A DNA stretch of 19,347 nt from an uncultured Collinsella sp. (GTDB taxonomy: Bacteria > Actinomycetota > Coriobacteriia > Coriobacteriales > Coriobacteriaceae). The notes beneath the pieces are model-generated. The model was not told where the DNA came from. It was given only the letters and a program-made list of their open reading frames with translations, and did no database searches. Below, in pieces: positions 7,302 to 14,848 of the stretch. Every line of letters starts with the position of its first letter. Positions within the stretch are counted from its first letter, which is position 1. The position numbers and the translations under genes were made by a program. The stretch covers positions 1 through 19,347 of the forward strand of contig CABUSL010000025.1 in the NCBI GenBank assembly GCA_902494295.1, read 5' to 3'.

Positions 7302-8666
7302 ATGGCGATCACGCCCGCAGAAATCGCGGAAACCCGCGGCATGGTTGAGGAGCAGAACCTCGACATCAGGACCATCACCATGGGTGTTTCGCTCATGGGT
7401 TGCGGTGACGAGAACCTCGACCGCATGTGCACGAAGATCTACGACCACGTGACGCACACGGCTGAGCATCTGGTCGAGACCGCCGAGAACCTCGAGCGCG
7501 AGTACGGTATCCCCATCGTCAACAAGCGCGTTTCCGTCACCCCGGTGGCGCAGATCGCCGCGTGCTGCAAGGATGAGGACCTCACCCCCATCGCACATGC
7601 CCTCGACCGCGCGGCCGAGACGCTCGGCATCGATTACCTGGGCGGCTTCTCCGCACTCGTCCAGAAGGGCATCGGCGACGCCGACCGCCGCGTCATCCAG
7701 TCCATCCCCCAGGCGCTCGCCACCACGAGCCGCGTCTGCTCCAGCGTCAACGTCGCCAGCCTGCGCGCCGGCATCAACATGGACGCCGTGCTCATGGCCG
7801 CCCAGACCATCATCGATGCCGCTAAACTCACGGCCGACCAGGATTCCGTTGGCGCCTCCAAGTTTGTCTGCTTTGCCAACATGGTCGAGGACTCCCCGTT
7901 TATGGCGGGCGCCGTCCACGGCGGTGGCGAGGCCGACGCCGTCATCAACGTAGGCGTCTCGGGCCCCGGCGTTATGGCCGCAGCCCTGGAGACGCTGCCC
8001 GATTCCGCATCGATGATGGAAGTCGCCGAGAAGATCAAGCAGACCGCCTTTAAGATCACCCGCGCCGGCGAGCTCATGAGCCGCGAGGCCGCCCATCGCT
8101 TGGGTGTCGAGAAGGGCATTGTCGACCTGTCGCTGGCTCCCACGCCCGCCATCGGCGACTCCGTCGCGCGCATCCTCGAGATCATCGGCGTGGGCACCTG
8201 CGGTGGCCCCGGCACGACCTGCGCGCTCGCCATGCTCAACGATGCCGTTAAGAAGGGCGGCGTCATGGCCAGTTCCAGCGTGGGCGGTCTCTCCGGCGCT
8301 TTCATCCCCGTGTCCGAGGACGCCGGCATGATCGCCGCCGTCGAGGCCGGTGCGCTTTCGCTCGAGAAGCTCGAGGCCATGACCTGCGTGTGCTCCGTTG
8401 GCCTGGACATGATCGCCATCCCCGGCGACACCCCGGTCGAGACCATCGCCGGCATCATCGCCGACGAGATGGCCATCGGCGTCATCAACAACAAGACCAC
8501 GGCCGTCCGCGTGATTCCTGCCATCGGCAAGGGCGTGGGCGACTGCGTCGAGTACGGCGGCCTGTTTGGCCGTGCACCCATCATGCCGGTGAACCCCAAC
8601 GCCGGCACCGTGCTTGCCCACCGTGGCGGACGCTTCCCGGCGCCGCTGAACTCGCTCAAGAACTAG
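7302..8666 (+). CDS. UPF0210 (DUF711, PFL-family) protein
   Basis: The 454-residue product matches UPF0210/DUF711, a cytoplasmic family annotated as 'PFL family protein' from distant similarity to pyruvate formate-lyase. Its reaction is not known. Recognisable stretches are the N-terminal DIRTITMGVSLMGCG, VNKRVSVTPVAQIAA, MEVAEKIKQTAFKITRAGEL, and the C-terminal VNPNAGTVLAHRGGRFPAPL. The length is normal for the family. The start at 7302 follows TAGGAG by 7 bases; an in-frame ATG at 7245 lies inside the hairpin and has no ribosome site. In many genomes this gene follows a small ACT-domain (UPF0237) gene. None is present here, and it lies after metH instead. Operon membership is uncertain because a hairpin and 108 bp intervene. 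Confidence 0.9.
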   Translation: MAITPAEIAETRGMVEEQNLDIRTITMGVSLMGCGDENLDRMCTKIYDHVTHTAEHLVETAENLEREYGIPIVNKRVSVTPVAQIAACCKDEDLTPIAHALDRAAETLGIDYLGGFSALVQKGIGDADRRVIQSIPQALATTSRVCSSVNVASLRAGINMDAVLMAAQTIIDAAKLTADQDSVGASKFVCFANMVEDSPFMAGAVHGGGEADAVINVGVSGPGVMAAALETLPDSASMMEVAEKIKQTAFKITRAGELMSREAAHRLGVEKGIVDLSLAPTPAIGDSVARILEIIGVGTCGGPGTTCALAMLNDAVKKGGVMASSSVGGLSGAFIPVSEDAGMIAAVEAGALSLEKLEAMTCVCSVGLDMIAIPGDTPVETIAGIIADEMAIGVINNKTTAVRVIPAIGKGVGDCVEYGGLFGRAPIMPVNPNAGTVLAHRGGRFPAPLNSLKN

Positions 8667-8683
8667 CTGAGGGGGACTGGCGA

Positions 8684-8817
8684 GGAGCCCCGGGGAGGGC
8701 AAATATATAAGGTCGCCTGCTCGAACAGTCCTGACTCGCACGGAGAGCACATTACGTGCTCTCCGGCTCGTGCGGAACTCGCGATCGACCTTATATATTT
8801 GCCCTCCCCGGGGCTCC
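8684..8817. repeat. 134-nt nested perfect palindrome
   Basis: Perfect 32-nt inverted repeats form the ends (8684-8715 and 8786-8817). They comprise a GC-rich outer half with GGAGCCCCGGGGAGGGC and an AT-rich inner half with AAATATATAAGG. A perfect 10-bp hairpin, CGGAGAGCAC/GTGCTCTCCG (8741-8750 with 8756-8765), closes the centre on a 5-nt loop. The two intervening arms pair only partly. It lies 17 bp after the UPF0210 stop. There is no transposase, no clear target-site duplication and no T tract directly after the arms. It could be a small non-autonomous element, a structured RNA or a bidirectional terminator. Confidence 0.85.
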
Positions 8818-8870
8818 CGCACAACGGGACCTCGGTTGGGTTCTATCCCGGTTGCAGTTGCTTCGCTCCT

Positions 8871-8888
8871 GCACCACTAGGCTGGTGC
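8871..8888. other. Short hairpin upstream of the methyltransferase gene
   Basis: GCACCA (8871-8876) pairs with TGGTGC (8883-8888) around a 6-nt loop, just upstream of the proposed promoter. It may be a protein-binding dyad; its significance is unknown. Confidence 0.3.
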
Positions 8889-8900
8889 GGCGGTTTGGCA

Positions 8901-8929
8901 TTGGAACGGTTCTTTTTCTGATATATGCT
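8901..8929 (+). promoter_or_regulatory. Possible promoter of the methyltransferase gene
   Basis: TTGGAA (8901-8906) and TATGCT (8924-8929) are 17 bp apart. Each matches 4 of 6 bases of the sigma-70-type consensus. The predicted transcript would start near 8936, about 50 bp before the GTG start codon. Confidence 0.35.
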
Positions 8930-8984
8930 GGTTGCGGCTCTTCTTTTGGGGGGAGTCGCTTTTTTGTTGCTAGGAGGTTGGCCC

Positions 8985-9872
8985 GTGGTTGATGGGGATG
9001 CTCGCTCTGAGCTTCTTTCTGCTGATTGGAATCAGGAGTGGATGCGCTTGCAAGCTGATCGGCGGCGAGCTGATGATTCTTTTGAGTGGGATAAGCGAGC
9101 TCGGCATTTTCGTCCACTGGAAACTGCCCCTTATGCTCGGGATTTTATAAAGCTGTTGGCGCTTGAGCCCGGCGAATCGGTGCTCGATATGGGGTGTGGG
9201 GCTGGGTCGATTGCTATTCCGCTTGCTCAGGCTGGGCATCCTGTGATTGCGGCTGACTTCTCCCCTGCTATGTTGGGCACGCTTGATGCTGGTATTGAGT
9301 ACTATGGGCTCGAGGATCTTATTACGCCGCTTGAGCTTGCTTGGGATGATGATTGGGATTTGGTTGGACCGGTCGCGAAAGCGGTAGATGTTGCCTTTGC
9401 GAGTCGCTCGGTTACGACGACCAATCTAAAAGGTGCGCTTGCCAAGCTTGACCGTACGGCTCGTCGGCGTTGTGCTGTCACGATGGTCGCCAACTCCAGC
9501 CCGCGCTATGATCTGCACTTGATGAACGCTATCGGTGCCTCGGTTACCTGCAGTAATGGCTTTGTGTACGCCTTCAACATCCTCATTCAGATGGGTGCGT
9601 TGCCGCAGGTTACGTACTTTGAATCGCCTCGTCGCGACACCTTCGATAGCCTCGAGGCAGGCGTGACGGACTTCTCCCGTATGCTCGAACATGGCAACGA
9701 AGATAAGATCGACCGCCTGCGCGACTACATCGCCCAGCACATGATTGAGAACCCCCATGCCGGTGAGCCGGGCTCCAAGGGCGTGCCGCAGGGGCGCTAT
9801 ATGCTCGATCATGTCCGCAAGGTTCGTTGGGCGTTTATTGCATGGGAGCCGGTCTCTGCGCCCAGCTCATAG
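8985..9872 (+). CDS. Class I SAM-dependent methyltransferase
   Basis: The 295-residue protein has a Rossmann-type methyltransferase fold. Motif I, VLDMGCGAG, is at 66-74, and the acidic residue after the second strand is in PVIAADFSPAM at about 85-95. The substrate cannot be read from the sequence. An N-terminal extension rich in Trp, Arg and Asp precedes the fold. I chose the GTG at 8985 because AGGAGG ends 7 bases before it. The ATG at 8925 would add a hydrophobic stretch that mimics a membrane segment but has no ribosome site. The first half of the gene uses many T- and G-ending codons (GCT, GAT, GGG), unlike the C-ending style of its neighbours. The second half is closer to normal, which may point to transfer or relaxed selection. 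It is bounded upstream by the large palindrome. Confidence 0.85.
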   Translation: MVDGDARSELLSADWNQEWMRLQADRRRADDSFEWDKRARHFRPLETAPYARDFIKLLALEPGESVLDMGCGAGSIAIPLAQAGHPVIAADFSPAMLGTLDAGIEYYGLEDLITPLELAWDDDWDLVGPVAKAVDVAFASRSVTTTNLKGALAKLDRTARRRCAVTMVANSSPRYDLHLMNAIGASVTCSNGFVYAFNILIQMGALPQVTYFESPRRDTFDSLEAGVTDFSRMLEHGNEDKIDRLRDYIAQHMIENPHAGEPGSKGVPQGRYMLDHVRKVRWAFIAWEPVSAPSS

Positions 9873-10030
9873 CCTGCTCGCAGCCCGCACCGCCCACTCA
9901 CTCGGCATCCGCATTCTTTTTGAACTGGGCAAACGCGCTCCACACCGCGCCGTTCCTGCGCTATCGTGGGACAGCTCACGTAGATTAAGGCCCCGTCGCG
10001 GGGCGCCCCATACATAGAAAGCGAGAACCC

Positions 10031-10330
10031 ATGGCACTGACAGGAGCCCAGGTCAAGCAGCTTCGCAGCATGGCCCATCACCTCAACCCCGCCATCATCA
10101 TCGGCAAGTCCGACGTCAACGAGGGCACCGTCGAGCAGACGGTCGCCTACCTGGAGAAGCACGAGCTCGTTAAGTGCTCCGTGCTCGATGGCTCCAGTCT
10201 TTCCGCCCGCGAGGCCGCCGAGGAGCTCGCCGAGCGCTGCCACGCCGAGGTCGTCCAGGTTATCGGCCGCAAGTTCTCGCTGTATCGCGAGTCCTCGCGC
10301 AAGGATATCGAGAAGATCAAGCTCGTCTAA
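10031..10330 (+). CDS. yhbY: CRM-domain RNA-binding protein, YhbY/YqeI family
   Basis: This 99-residue protein is essentially one CRM domain. The family binds RNA and is associated with large ribosomal subunit assembly. The N-terminal pattern LTGAQVKQLRSMAHHLNPAIIIGK and the later RKFSLYRESSR are typical. The usual GxxG loop reads GKSD (about 25-28), so its last glycine is replaced. The ribosome site is weak (GCGAGA). A 6-bp GC hairpin (9990-9995 with 9999-10004, 3-nt loop) lies 26 bp upstream of the start, and I see no good promoter in the 158 bp before the gene. A strong terminator follows. The convergent regulator gene begins its stop codon inside that terminator's T tract. Confidence 0.9.
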   Translation: MALTGAQVKQLRSMAHHLNPAIIIGKSDVNEGTVEQTVAYLEKHELVKCSVLDGSSLSAREAAEELAERCHAEVVQVIGRKFSLYRESSRKDIEKIKLV

Positions 10331-10367
10331 GAGCCAATGATCCGGCGAGCCAACATATAGCAAGCTT

Positions 10368-10401
10368 ACGGGTGCCCAAGTACTTCGGGCGCCCGTTTTT
10401 T
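10368..10401 (+). terminator. Rho-independent terminator of yhbY
   Basis: A 10-bp stem (10368-10377 with 10387-10396, one G-T wobble) with a 9-nt loop that can close further is followed by six T residues. It lies 37 bp after the yhbY stop and touches the stop codon of the convergent regulator gene. Confidence 0.9.
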
Positions 10402-13399
10402 ATCGCTCGACCAGCACGCGATTGAGCCGCCCCTCCACCAAGCGCTCGTATAGACGCCGCGTCTCGGGCTCGGGCACGCCATTGACCTGCTCCCTTAGAT
10501 GGTGCATATGCCCGCTGTACAGCTCGACGATATCGCGCCGCCGCCCCGCCGCACTGTAGACACGCATGGCGCAGCGCACCATATCCTCACGCGCCGTTTC
10601 CTGCCGAAGGCCCGACTCCGCCAGCCAAATCGCCGACTGCAGATCGTTTTCTTCTAGAGCGGCATTTGCTCCCTTAATCATGCAATCGATGTACTTTGAC
10701 TGCATAATGCGTCGCATACGTAAAAAGTAGGTGGGATTACAGCCATTGGGAACATACAACGGTCCGGCATAAAGCTGCTCAATCTTAAGGCACAGCTCAA
10801 CTAAATGGGGCCCGCGCGCACCCGTGCGATTTCCCAAAACCTCGCGGCTTATCTGGTCAAACAGCCGTACATCGGTCTTGACGTAGTCGCTGTTGAGCCC
10901 GATGCATTCATTTTGGATGAGCACACACGACTTGCCGTCTGGCGTCGGTCCCAAAGCCGACCGCAAGCGCGATATCGTCGAGTACAGGTTATTGCGGGCG
11001 CTATTGAACTCGGCATGGGGCCACAGCTCCATGGCCAGCGTCTCACGATCGACGAGCGCATCCATGCCCAGCGCAAGCCGCTCGGCAAGCGTCGCCGCCT
11101 TCTTGCGGCGCCACATTTTGTCCGTGATGGGAAACCCGTCGCGCTCGGCGCGAAACGCGCCAAACATGCGAATCTCGATATGGTCGATGGTATCAACGGC
11201 TTCAACCTCGCCGGCCTGGAACAGGCGCTCGCCCTCCCCTTCCAAATCGTCGCGCAGCGAGTACCGCGATAGCTCGCGCACGGGAAGCTTCTTGCGTATC
11301 CTGGCCGCCGGCTCGCCCAGACAATGCATGGCAAGGCGCGCAAAGAGCCGATACGATGGCTCTAGAATCCCCGCACGATTCATGGACATCCAGGCCGCAA
11401 GATCGCTATCTCGGCCCGCACAGGCCAAATGCAGCGCCACCATCCAGGCTTCTGCGCCACCAACCTGCGTCTGGCTTATATCGAGCAACTCCGCTTCCTC
11501 GCGCACCGAAACCATCGAGGTGTTACGCAGATATGCCGCGCGCTCCAGCAGCAATGCGTTATCGCGCATGTACGCAATCGACTCCTCGGCAAGTTTGAGC
11601 ACTTGGACCGCACGGAACTTTGCATTAACCGGCCGTCCCTCTGCCAGCGACTGCCAGCCTTCTAGCAACAGGCCAAACAGCTGAATCTGGTTGTCGCGCA
11701 TGCGCACGGCAAAACGATCGAGCTCGTTGAACGCCGCATCGTCGGTTACCGGCAAGCCCGAAAGGAGCCGCCGTGCCGCCAACACCATACGCACCCAGAT
11801 AGCCATCGCCTTAAGCCCGCGTACATCGAGCGCCTCCCGCACCACCGTCATCTCGTCGTCGCGCTCGTCGGTTCCCGCAAACGACCCGTCAAAGAGCTCC
11901 ACCAGCATGCTATCGGCCCGTAGAACAATCCCCGCGATGTCGAGCTCGCAGTCGTAGGCCTTGCTCGTTTTGAGCTGCTGTAGAACGCCGCCGTCATCTC
12001 CCCGCTCGGTCAGGCACCGCTTGACCTCGATATGCGCAGACAACATATCGAGTGCGGTATGGGATGTCTCGATTTCTGGTACGGCCAGGTTCGTAGGAAG
12101 CCCAAGCCCGTTGTCCCCATAGCAAACAGCCGTCAGCGTCTGGGCCACCCTCCATGAAACAGGGTCTATTTCGCAGGCTGCCCGTTCGCCCCCGCGCTCG
12201 ATAACCGATGCCATATAGCGAGCGAGCTTTGTATTGGACACGCTGACCGCTGCCAGATATACGCCGAGCGCCTCGGCAGGCGTTGGCTCTGGAGCCGGAT
12301 CGTCGGCATCGATCGTGCCCAGCGCTGCTCGGCAGATATCGGCCCCGTGCCCCGTCAGAGCAAGATCGACCCCATACTGCCCAGCAAGTTCAAGGACCGC
12401 TTCACGGTCCAAAAAGGCGTCCGCCAGGCCCATCGCCGCATCGCATCGGCCCGCCTTAAGCAAAATCCGGGCCGCCCTCGGAACAAGTTCGGGGCGAACC
12501 TCGGCCACCAACTTACGCAAACGCAAGCGTCCGTTATCCTCTGTGCCCAGACACGTAAAACTCCGCTCGGCGGGATCCAAGCCAAAGATCGGGTAGTCGC
12601 GTACAAAGTAGGACTGGTCGACCATCGACAGCCTCACCCCGCAAGCCTCGAGTTCTGCGATATTGCCCTCGCCCATCAAAACCATGAGACATGCCACGCA
12701 AAACAGCGCATTATTGTCGAGCGAAGCCAGATCGGCAAGTGCCGCGCCATATACGTTGACAATCTCGTTTTCGAGCAGACCGGCTACGTCGCCTTGGCCA
12801 TACAGACCCGTCTGCAATGCCGAAACGAGTTCGGGCACACCCTGCGTGAGCTGATAAAAGTCGAGCGATGTGCTGATCGAAAACGCCGATGCCCACGCCG
12901 AATACTCATAGGCATGCACCTTGAGCATCTGCGCATTGATCTTAACCGAATCGCCCAGCCCATGAATCAGCTGACGATTTGAAGGACGGCAGGAGATAAA
13001 GACCCCTACCCCCATAGCGCGCAGGCCGCGAATCCTGTCGATGAGGTCTTCGGTATCGTGCTGATCGAGGTTTGGCACATTATCAATCGCGATAAGGGAG
13101 TGCGGTTTGTCTTTGAGTTCTTCGGTAACCACCTCGAGCTGCATAAACACCTCGCGCCCAGTGGCGCGATCGGCCTCGATAATCCGCACGGGGCCTCGCG
13201 TCGGGTCGCATTTAACCTCATGGGTGTACTGCAGCAGCACCGAGGTCTTCCCAAACCCGTCGGGTGCATAAAGCACCACGATGCCGGCCTTTCGGCCCTT
13301 GGCGATAAGCTCATTCATCAAGCGTTCGCGTCGCACCATATAGCCTCCGCCTAACGGCATCAGCTCGAGGTCGTCTATACCGCTCAAATCGTTTACCAT
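10400..13399 (-). CDS. STAND-type ATPase transcriptional regulator with C-terminal winged helix and BTAD domains
   Basis: The 999-residue product is a large signal-responsive regulator. The N-terminus carries a P-loop NTPase with Walker A APDGFGKTS (45-53) and a Walker B-like LIAIDN (102-107). The long middle part (about 250-730) is helical and repeat-like, the usual sensor region of MalT/STAND proteins. From about 740 comes an OmpR/SARP-like winged helix (IRMFGAFRAERDGFPI, later ARNNLYSTISRLRSALG), then a BTAD helical domain from about 840 to 990. SARP proteins normally have winged helix and BTAD at the N-terminus; here they are C-terminal. The signal and targets are unknown. GAGGAG lies about 7 bases before the ATG. 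The gene is alone, with 448 bp of non-coding DNA upstream that carries CAAG-type direct repeats, a possible self-control site. Confidence 0.88.
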   Translation of the reverse strand: MVNDLSGIDDLELMPLGGGYMVRRERLMNELIAKGRKAGIVVLYAPDGFGKTSVLLQYTHEVKCDPTRGPVRIIEADRATGREVFMQLEVVTEELKDKPHSLIAIDNVPNLDQHDTEDLIDRIRGLRAMGVGVFISCRPSNRQLIHGLGDSVKINAQMLKVHAYEYSAWASAFSISTSLDFYQLTQGVPELVSALQTGLYGQGDVAGLLENEIVNVYGAALADLASLDNNALFCVACLMVLMGEGNIAELEACGVRLSMVDQSYFVRDYPIFGLDPAERSFTCLGTEDNGRLRLRKLVAEVRPELVPRAARILLKAGRCDAAMGLADAFLDREAVLELAGQYGVDLALTGHGADICRAALGTIDADDPAPEPTPAEALGVYLAAVSVSNTKLARYMASVIERGGERAACEIDPVSWRVAQTLTAVCYGDNGLGLPTNLAVPEIETSHTALDMLSAHIEVKRCLTERGDDGGVLQQLKTSKAYDCELDIAGIVLRADSMLVELFDGSFAGTDERDDEMTVVREALDVRGLKAMAIWVRMVLAARRLLSGLPVTDDAAFNELDRFAVRMRDNQIQLFGLLLEGWQSLAEGRPVNAKFRAVQVLKLAEESIAYMRDNALLLERAAYLRNTSMVSVREEAELLDISQTQVGGAEAWMVALHLACAGRDSDLAAWMSMNRAGILEPSYRLFARLAMHCLGEPAARIRKKLPVRELSRYSLRDDLEGEGERLFQAGEVEAVDTIDHIEIRMFGAFRAERDGFPITDKMWRRKKAATLAERLALGMDALVDRETLAMELWPHAEFNSARNNLYSTISRLRSALGPTPDGKSCVLIQNECIGLNSDYVKTDVRLFDQISREVLGNRTGARGPHLVELCLKIEQLYAGPLYVPNGCNPTYFLRMRRIMQSKYIDCMIKGANAALEENDLQSAIWLAESGLRQETAREDMVRCAMRVYSAAGRRRDIVELYSGHMHHLREQVNGVPEPETRRLYERLVEGRLNRVLVER

Positions 13400-13504
13400 G
13401 CCCGCTCCTCAACTCGACCGTATGGACACTGTAGCCGCAAGACCATACAAGCCGCGCTATGAATAGAGCGACCTTGTGTTTTAGGTTGTCTTTTGGTACG
13501 CAAG

Positions 13505-13769
13505 CGGCAAGTTTTTGTACAGCGAGGGCCGATTGTTATTAATCCCCCGACTAATCGGTCTTTAAGCAGGTAAATGAGCTTGTCAGCTTGTCCCATCTAA
13601 GCGGCAGTGTAACGCAAATGAACAAGGTTCAGCCATGTCATTCAACTCGCCTAGCACCCGCTACCGTCTACGACCTTCTAGTGGCATTTTTGCATAGAAT
13701 CTGGTATGGAATGAATCAAGCTGTTGGACATCTGGCGTTCGTCAAGCTTACGGCAAGTTTTTGGTCAAG
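13505..13769. repeat. Direct repeats in the spacer between the BTAD regulator and nagB
   Basis: The spacer 13400-13785 has no convincing gene. CGGCAAGTTTTTG occurs exactly twice, at 13505-13517 and 13751-13763. Around the second copy GTCAAG, GGCAAG and GTCAAG recur at 13741, 13752 and 13764, steps of 11 and 12 bp. SARP/BTAD-type regulators are known to bind direct repeats at about 11-bp spacing. A dyad CCGATT/AATCGG (13529-13534 with 13553-13558) lies between. TAGAAT at 13695 has no -35 partner. Confidence 0.4.
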
Positions 13770-13785
13770 TGGGCGGAAAGGGGTA

Positions 13786-13815
13786 GCAAAAAGGCCCCCG
13801 CAAAGCGGAGGCCTT
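13786..13815 (-). terminator. Rho-independent terminator of nagB
   Basis: On the minus strand an 11-bp stem (13815-13805 with 13801-13791, one G-T wobble) closes a 3-nt loop. The stem's last T-rich bases run into five consecutive T residues. It begins 33 bp after the nagB stop codon. Confidence 0.88.
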
Positions 13816-13847
13816 AATCAAGGCTATGTCGAGGTGCAGGATTCGCG

Positions 13848-14576
13848 CTACTCGCAGAGCGAAAGGGCGGCCTCGTCGGCAACGACAACGCAGTTGGTGT
13901 GCAGCTGCAGGATCGAAGCCGGGCACTCGGGCGTAACCGGACCATAGCACATGTCATGCACGGCCTGAGCCTTGGCCTCGCCGTTGGCGACGACCAGGAT
14001 CATACGGGCATACATGATGGTCTGGGTACCCATGGTGTAGGCCTGACGGGGAACATCGTCGATGCTGTCGAACAGGCGGCTGTTGGCCTGAATGGTGCTC
14101 TCGGTGAGGTCGACACAGTGCGTGCCCTTGGAGAAGTGGTCATCGGGCTCGTTGAAGCCGATGTGGCCGTTGTTGCCAATGCCGAGCAACTGCAGATCCG
14201 GGTAACCGGCGGCCGCGACGATCTTGTCGTACTCAGAGCAGGCAGTGGCGGCGTCGGGGTTGGAACCATCGGGCACATGCGTGTTGTTCAGGTCAATGTT
14301 GATGTGATCGAAGAAGTTCTCACGCATGAAGTAGTGATAGCTCTGGGGATCGTCGTGCGAAAGGCCACGATACTCGTCCAGGTTGTAGGTGCTGACCTCG
14401 GCAAAGTCGACGTCGCCCTTCTCGTACCAAGCAGCGAGCTGCTTGTAGGCACCGATCGGGGTGGAGCCGGTGGCAAGACCCAGCACACAGTCGGGCTTGA
14501 GGATAACCTGGGCCGAGATGATATTAGCGGCCTTGCGGCTCATATCCTCGTAGTCTTTAGCTTTAATGATCTTCAT
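13848..14576 (-). CDS. nagB: Glucosamine-6-phosphate deaminase
   Basis: The 242-residue enzyme converts glucosamine-6-phosphate to fructose-6-phosphate and ammonia, the committed step of amino-sugar catabolism. Marks are the phosphate-binding GLATGSTP (33-40), NLDEYRGL (65-72, Asp67 as the general base) and GIGNNGHIGFNEP (132-144, catalytic His138 and Glu143). The length matches the short, non-allosteric form of Gram-positive bacteria rather than the 266-residue E. coli enzyme. The start at 14576 (MKIIKAKDYE) has AAAGGA 6 bases upstream; the longer frame to 14741 lacks one. It lies downstream of the EIIA gene and glmM on the same strand and ends in its own terminator. Its substrate is the same metabolite GlmM's pathway consumes, so the cluster spans both fates of glucosamine-6-phosphate. 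Confidence 0.95.
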   Translation of the reverse strand: MKIIKAKDYEDMSRKAANIISAQVILKPDCVLGLATGSTPIGAYKQLAAWYEKGDVDFAEVSTYNLDEYRGLSHDDPQSYHYFMRENFFDHINIDLNNTHVPDGSNPDAATACSEYDKIVAAAGYPDLQLLGIGNNGHIGFNEPDDHFSKGTHCVDLTESTIQANSRLFDSIDDVPRQAYTMGTQTIMYARMILVVANGEAKAQAVHDMCYGPVTPECPASILQLHTNCVVVADEAALSLCE

Positions 14577-14642
14577 TACGCGTCCTTTCTCGTACAAGAG
14601 AGGCAAGGCTCCCCTTACAAGCACTTGCCCGCGGCCCGCGTC

Positions 14643-14665
14643 GGCCGCAACCAACGTGTGCGGCC
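14643..14665 (-). other. Hairpin in the nagB upstream region
   Basis: GGCCGCA pairs perfectly with TGCGGCC over 7 bp around a 9-nt loop, 67 bp before the nagB start. It may be part of the mRNA leader or an operator dyad. I could not identify a clear promoter in this spacer. Confidence 0.35.
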
Positions 14666-14774
14666 ACCAGGGCGAGGTCGCGTAATGTATGTGTCTCGTG
14701 TCTAACCGCGTCGAGGCCCCTGCCCGTCCACGGTGACCCAAAGCTGTTTAGCCTCGGACAAATCCCATCTTGCC

Positions 14775-14808
14775 ACGGAGGGCGTCCTCTTTCAAGGGCG
14801 CCCTCCGT
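14775..14808 (-). terminator. Hairpin after the EIIA gene, possible weak terminator
   Basis: A perfect 10-bp stem (14775-14784 with 14799-14808), extendable to 13 bp with one wobble, starts 41 bp after the EIIA stop. The minus-strand sequence after it (GGCAAGATGGGATTTG) has no proper T tract. It may be a partial terminator, or a processing or stabilising structure between this gene and nagB. Confidence 0.45.
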
Positions 14809-14848
14809 AAACGTGTTTGAATTGTAGGCTAATGGCCACGTGCACTTG

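Noticed and set aside
6927..8822. A 631-codon minus-strand frame opposite metH and the UPF0210 gene
   Set aside because: It is antisense to two well-supported genes and starts beyond the palindrome; its product is low-complexity and unlike any family I know.
8925..8984. N-terminal membrane segment of the methyltransferase from an upstream ATG
   Set aside because: The ATG at 8925 has no ribosome site, whereas AGGAGG lies at ideal distance before the GTG at 8985. The hydrophobic stretch is translated leader sequence.
8791..9117. A 108-codon minus-strand frame ending in the palindrome
   Set aside because: It overlaps the palindrome arm and the start of the methyltransferase gene, and has no ribosome site. 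Its last residues are repeated in another shadow frame only because the arms are identical inverted repeats.
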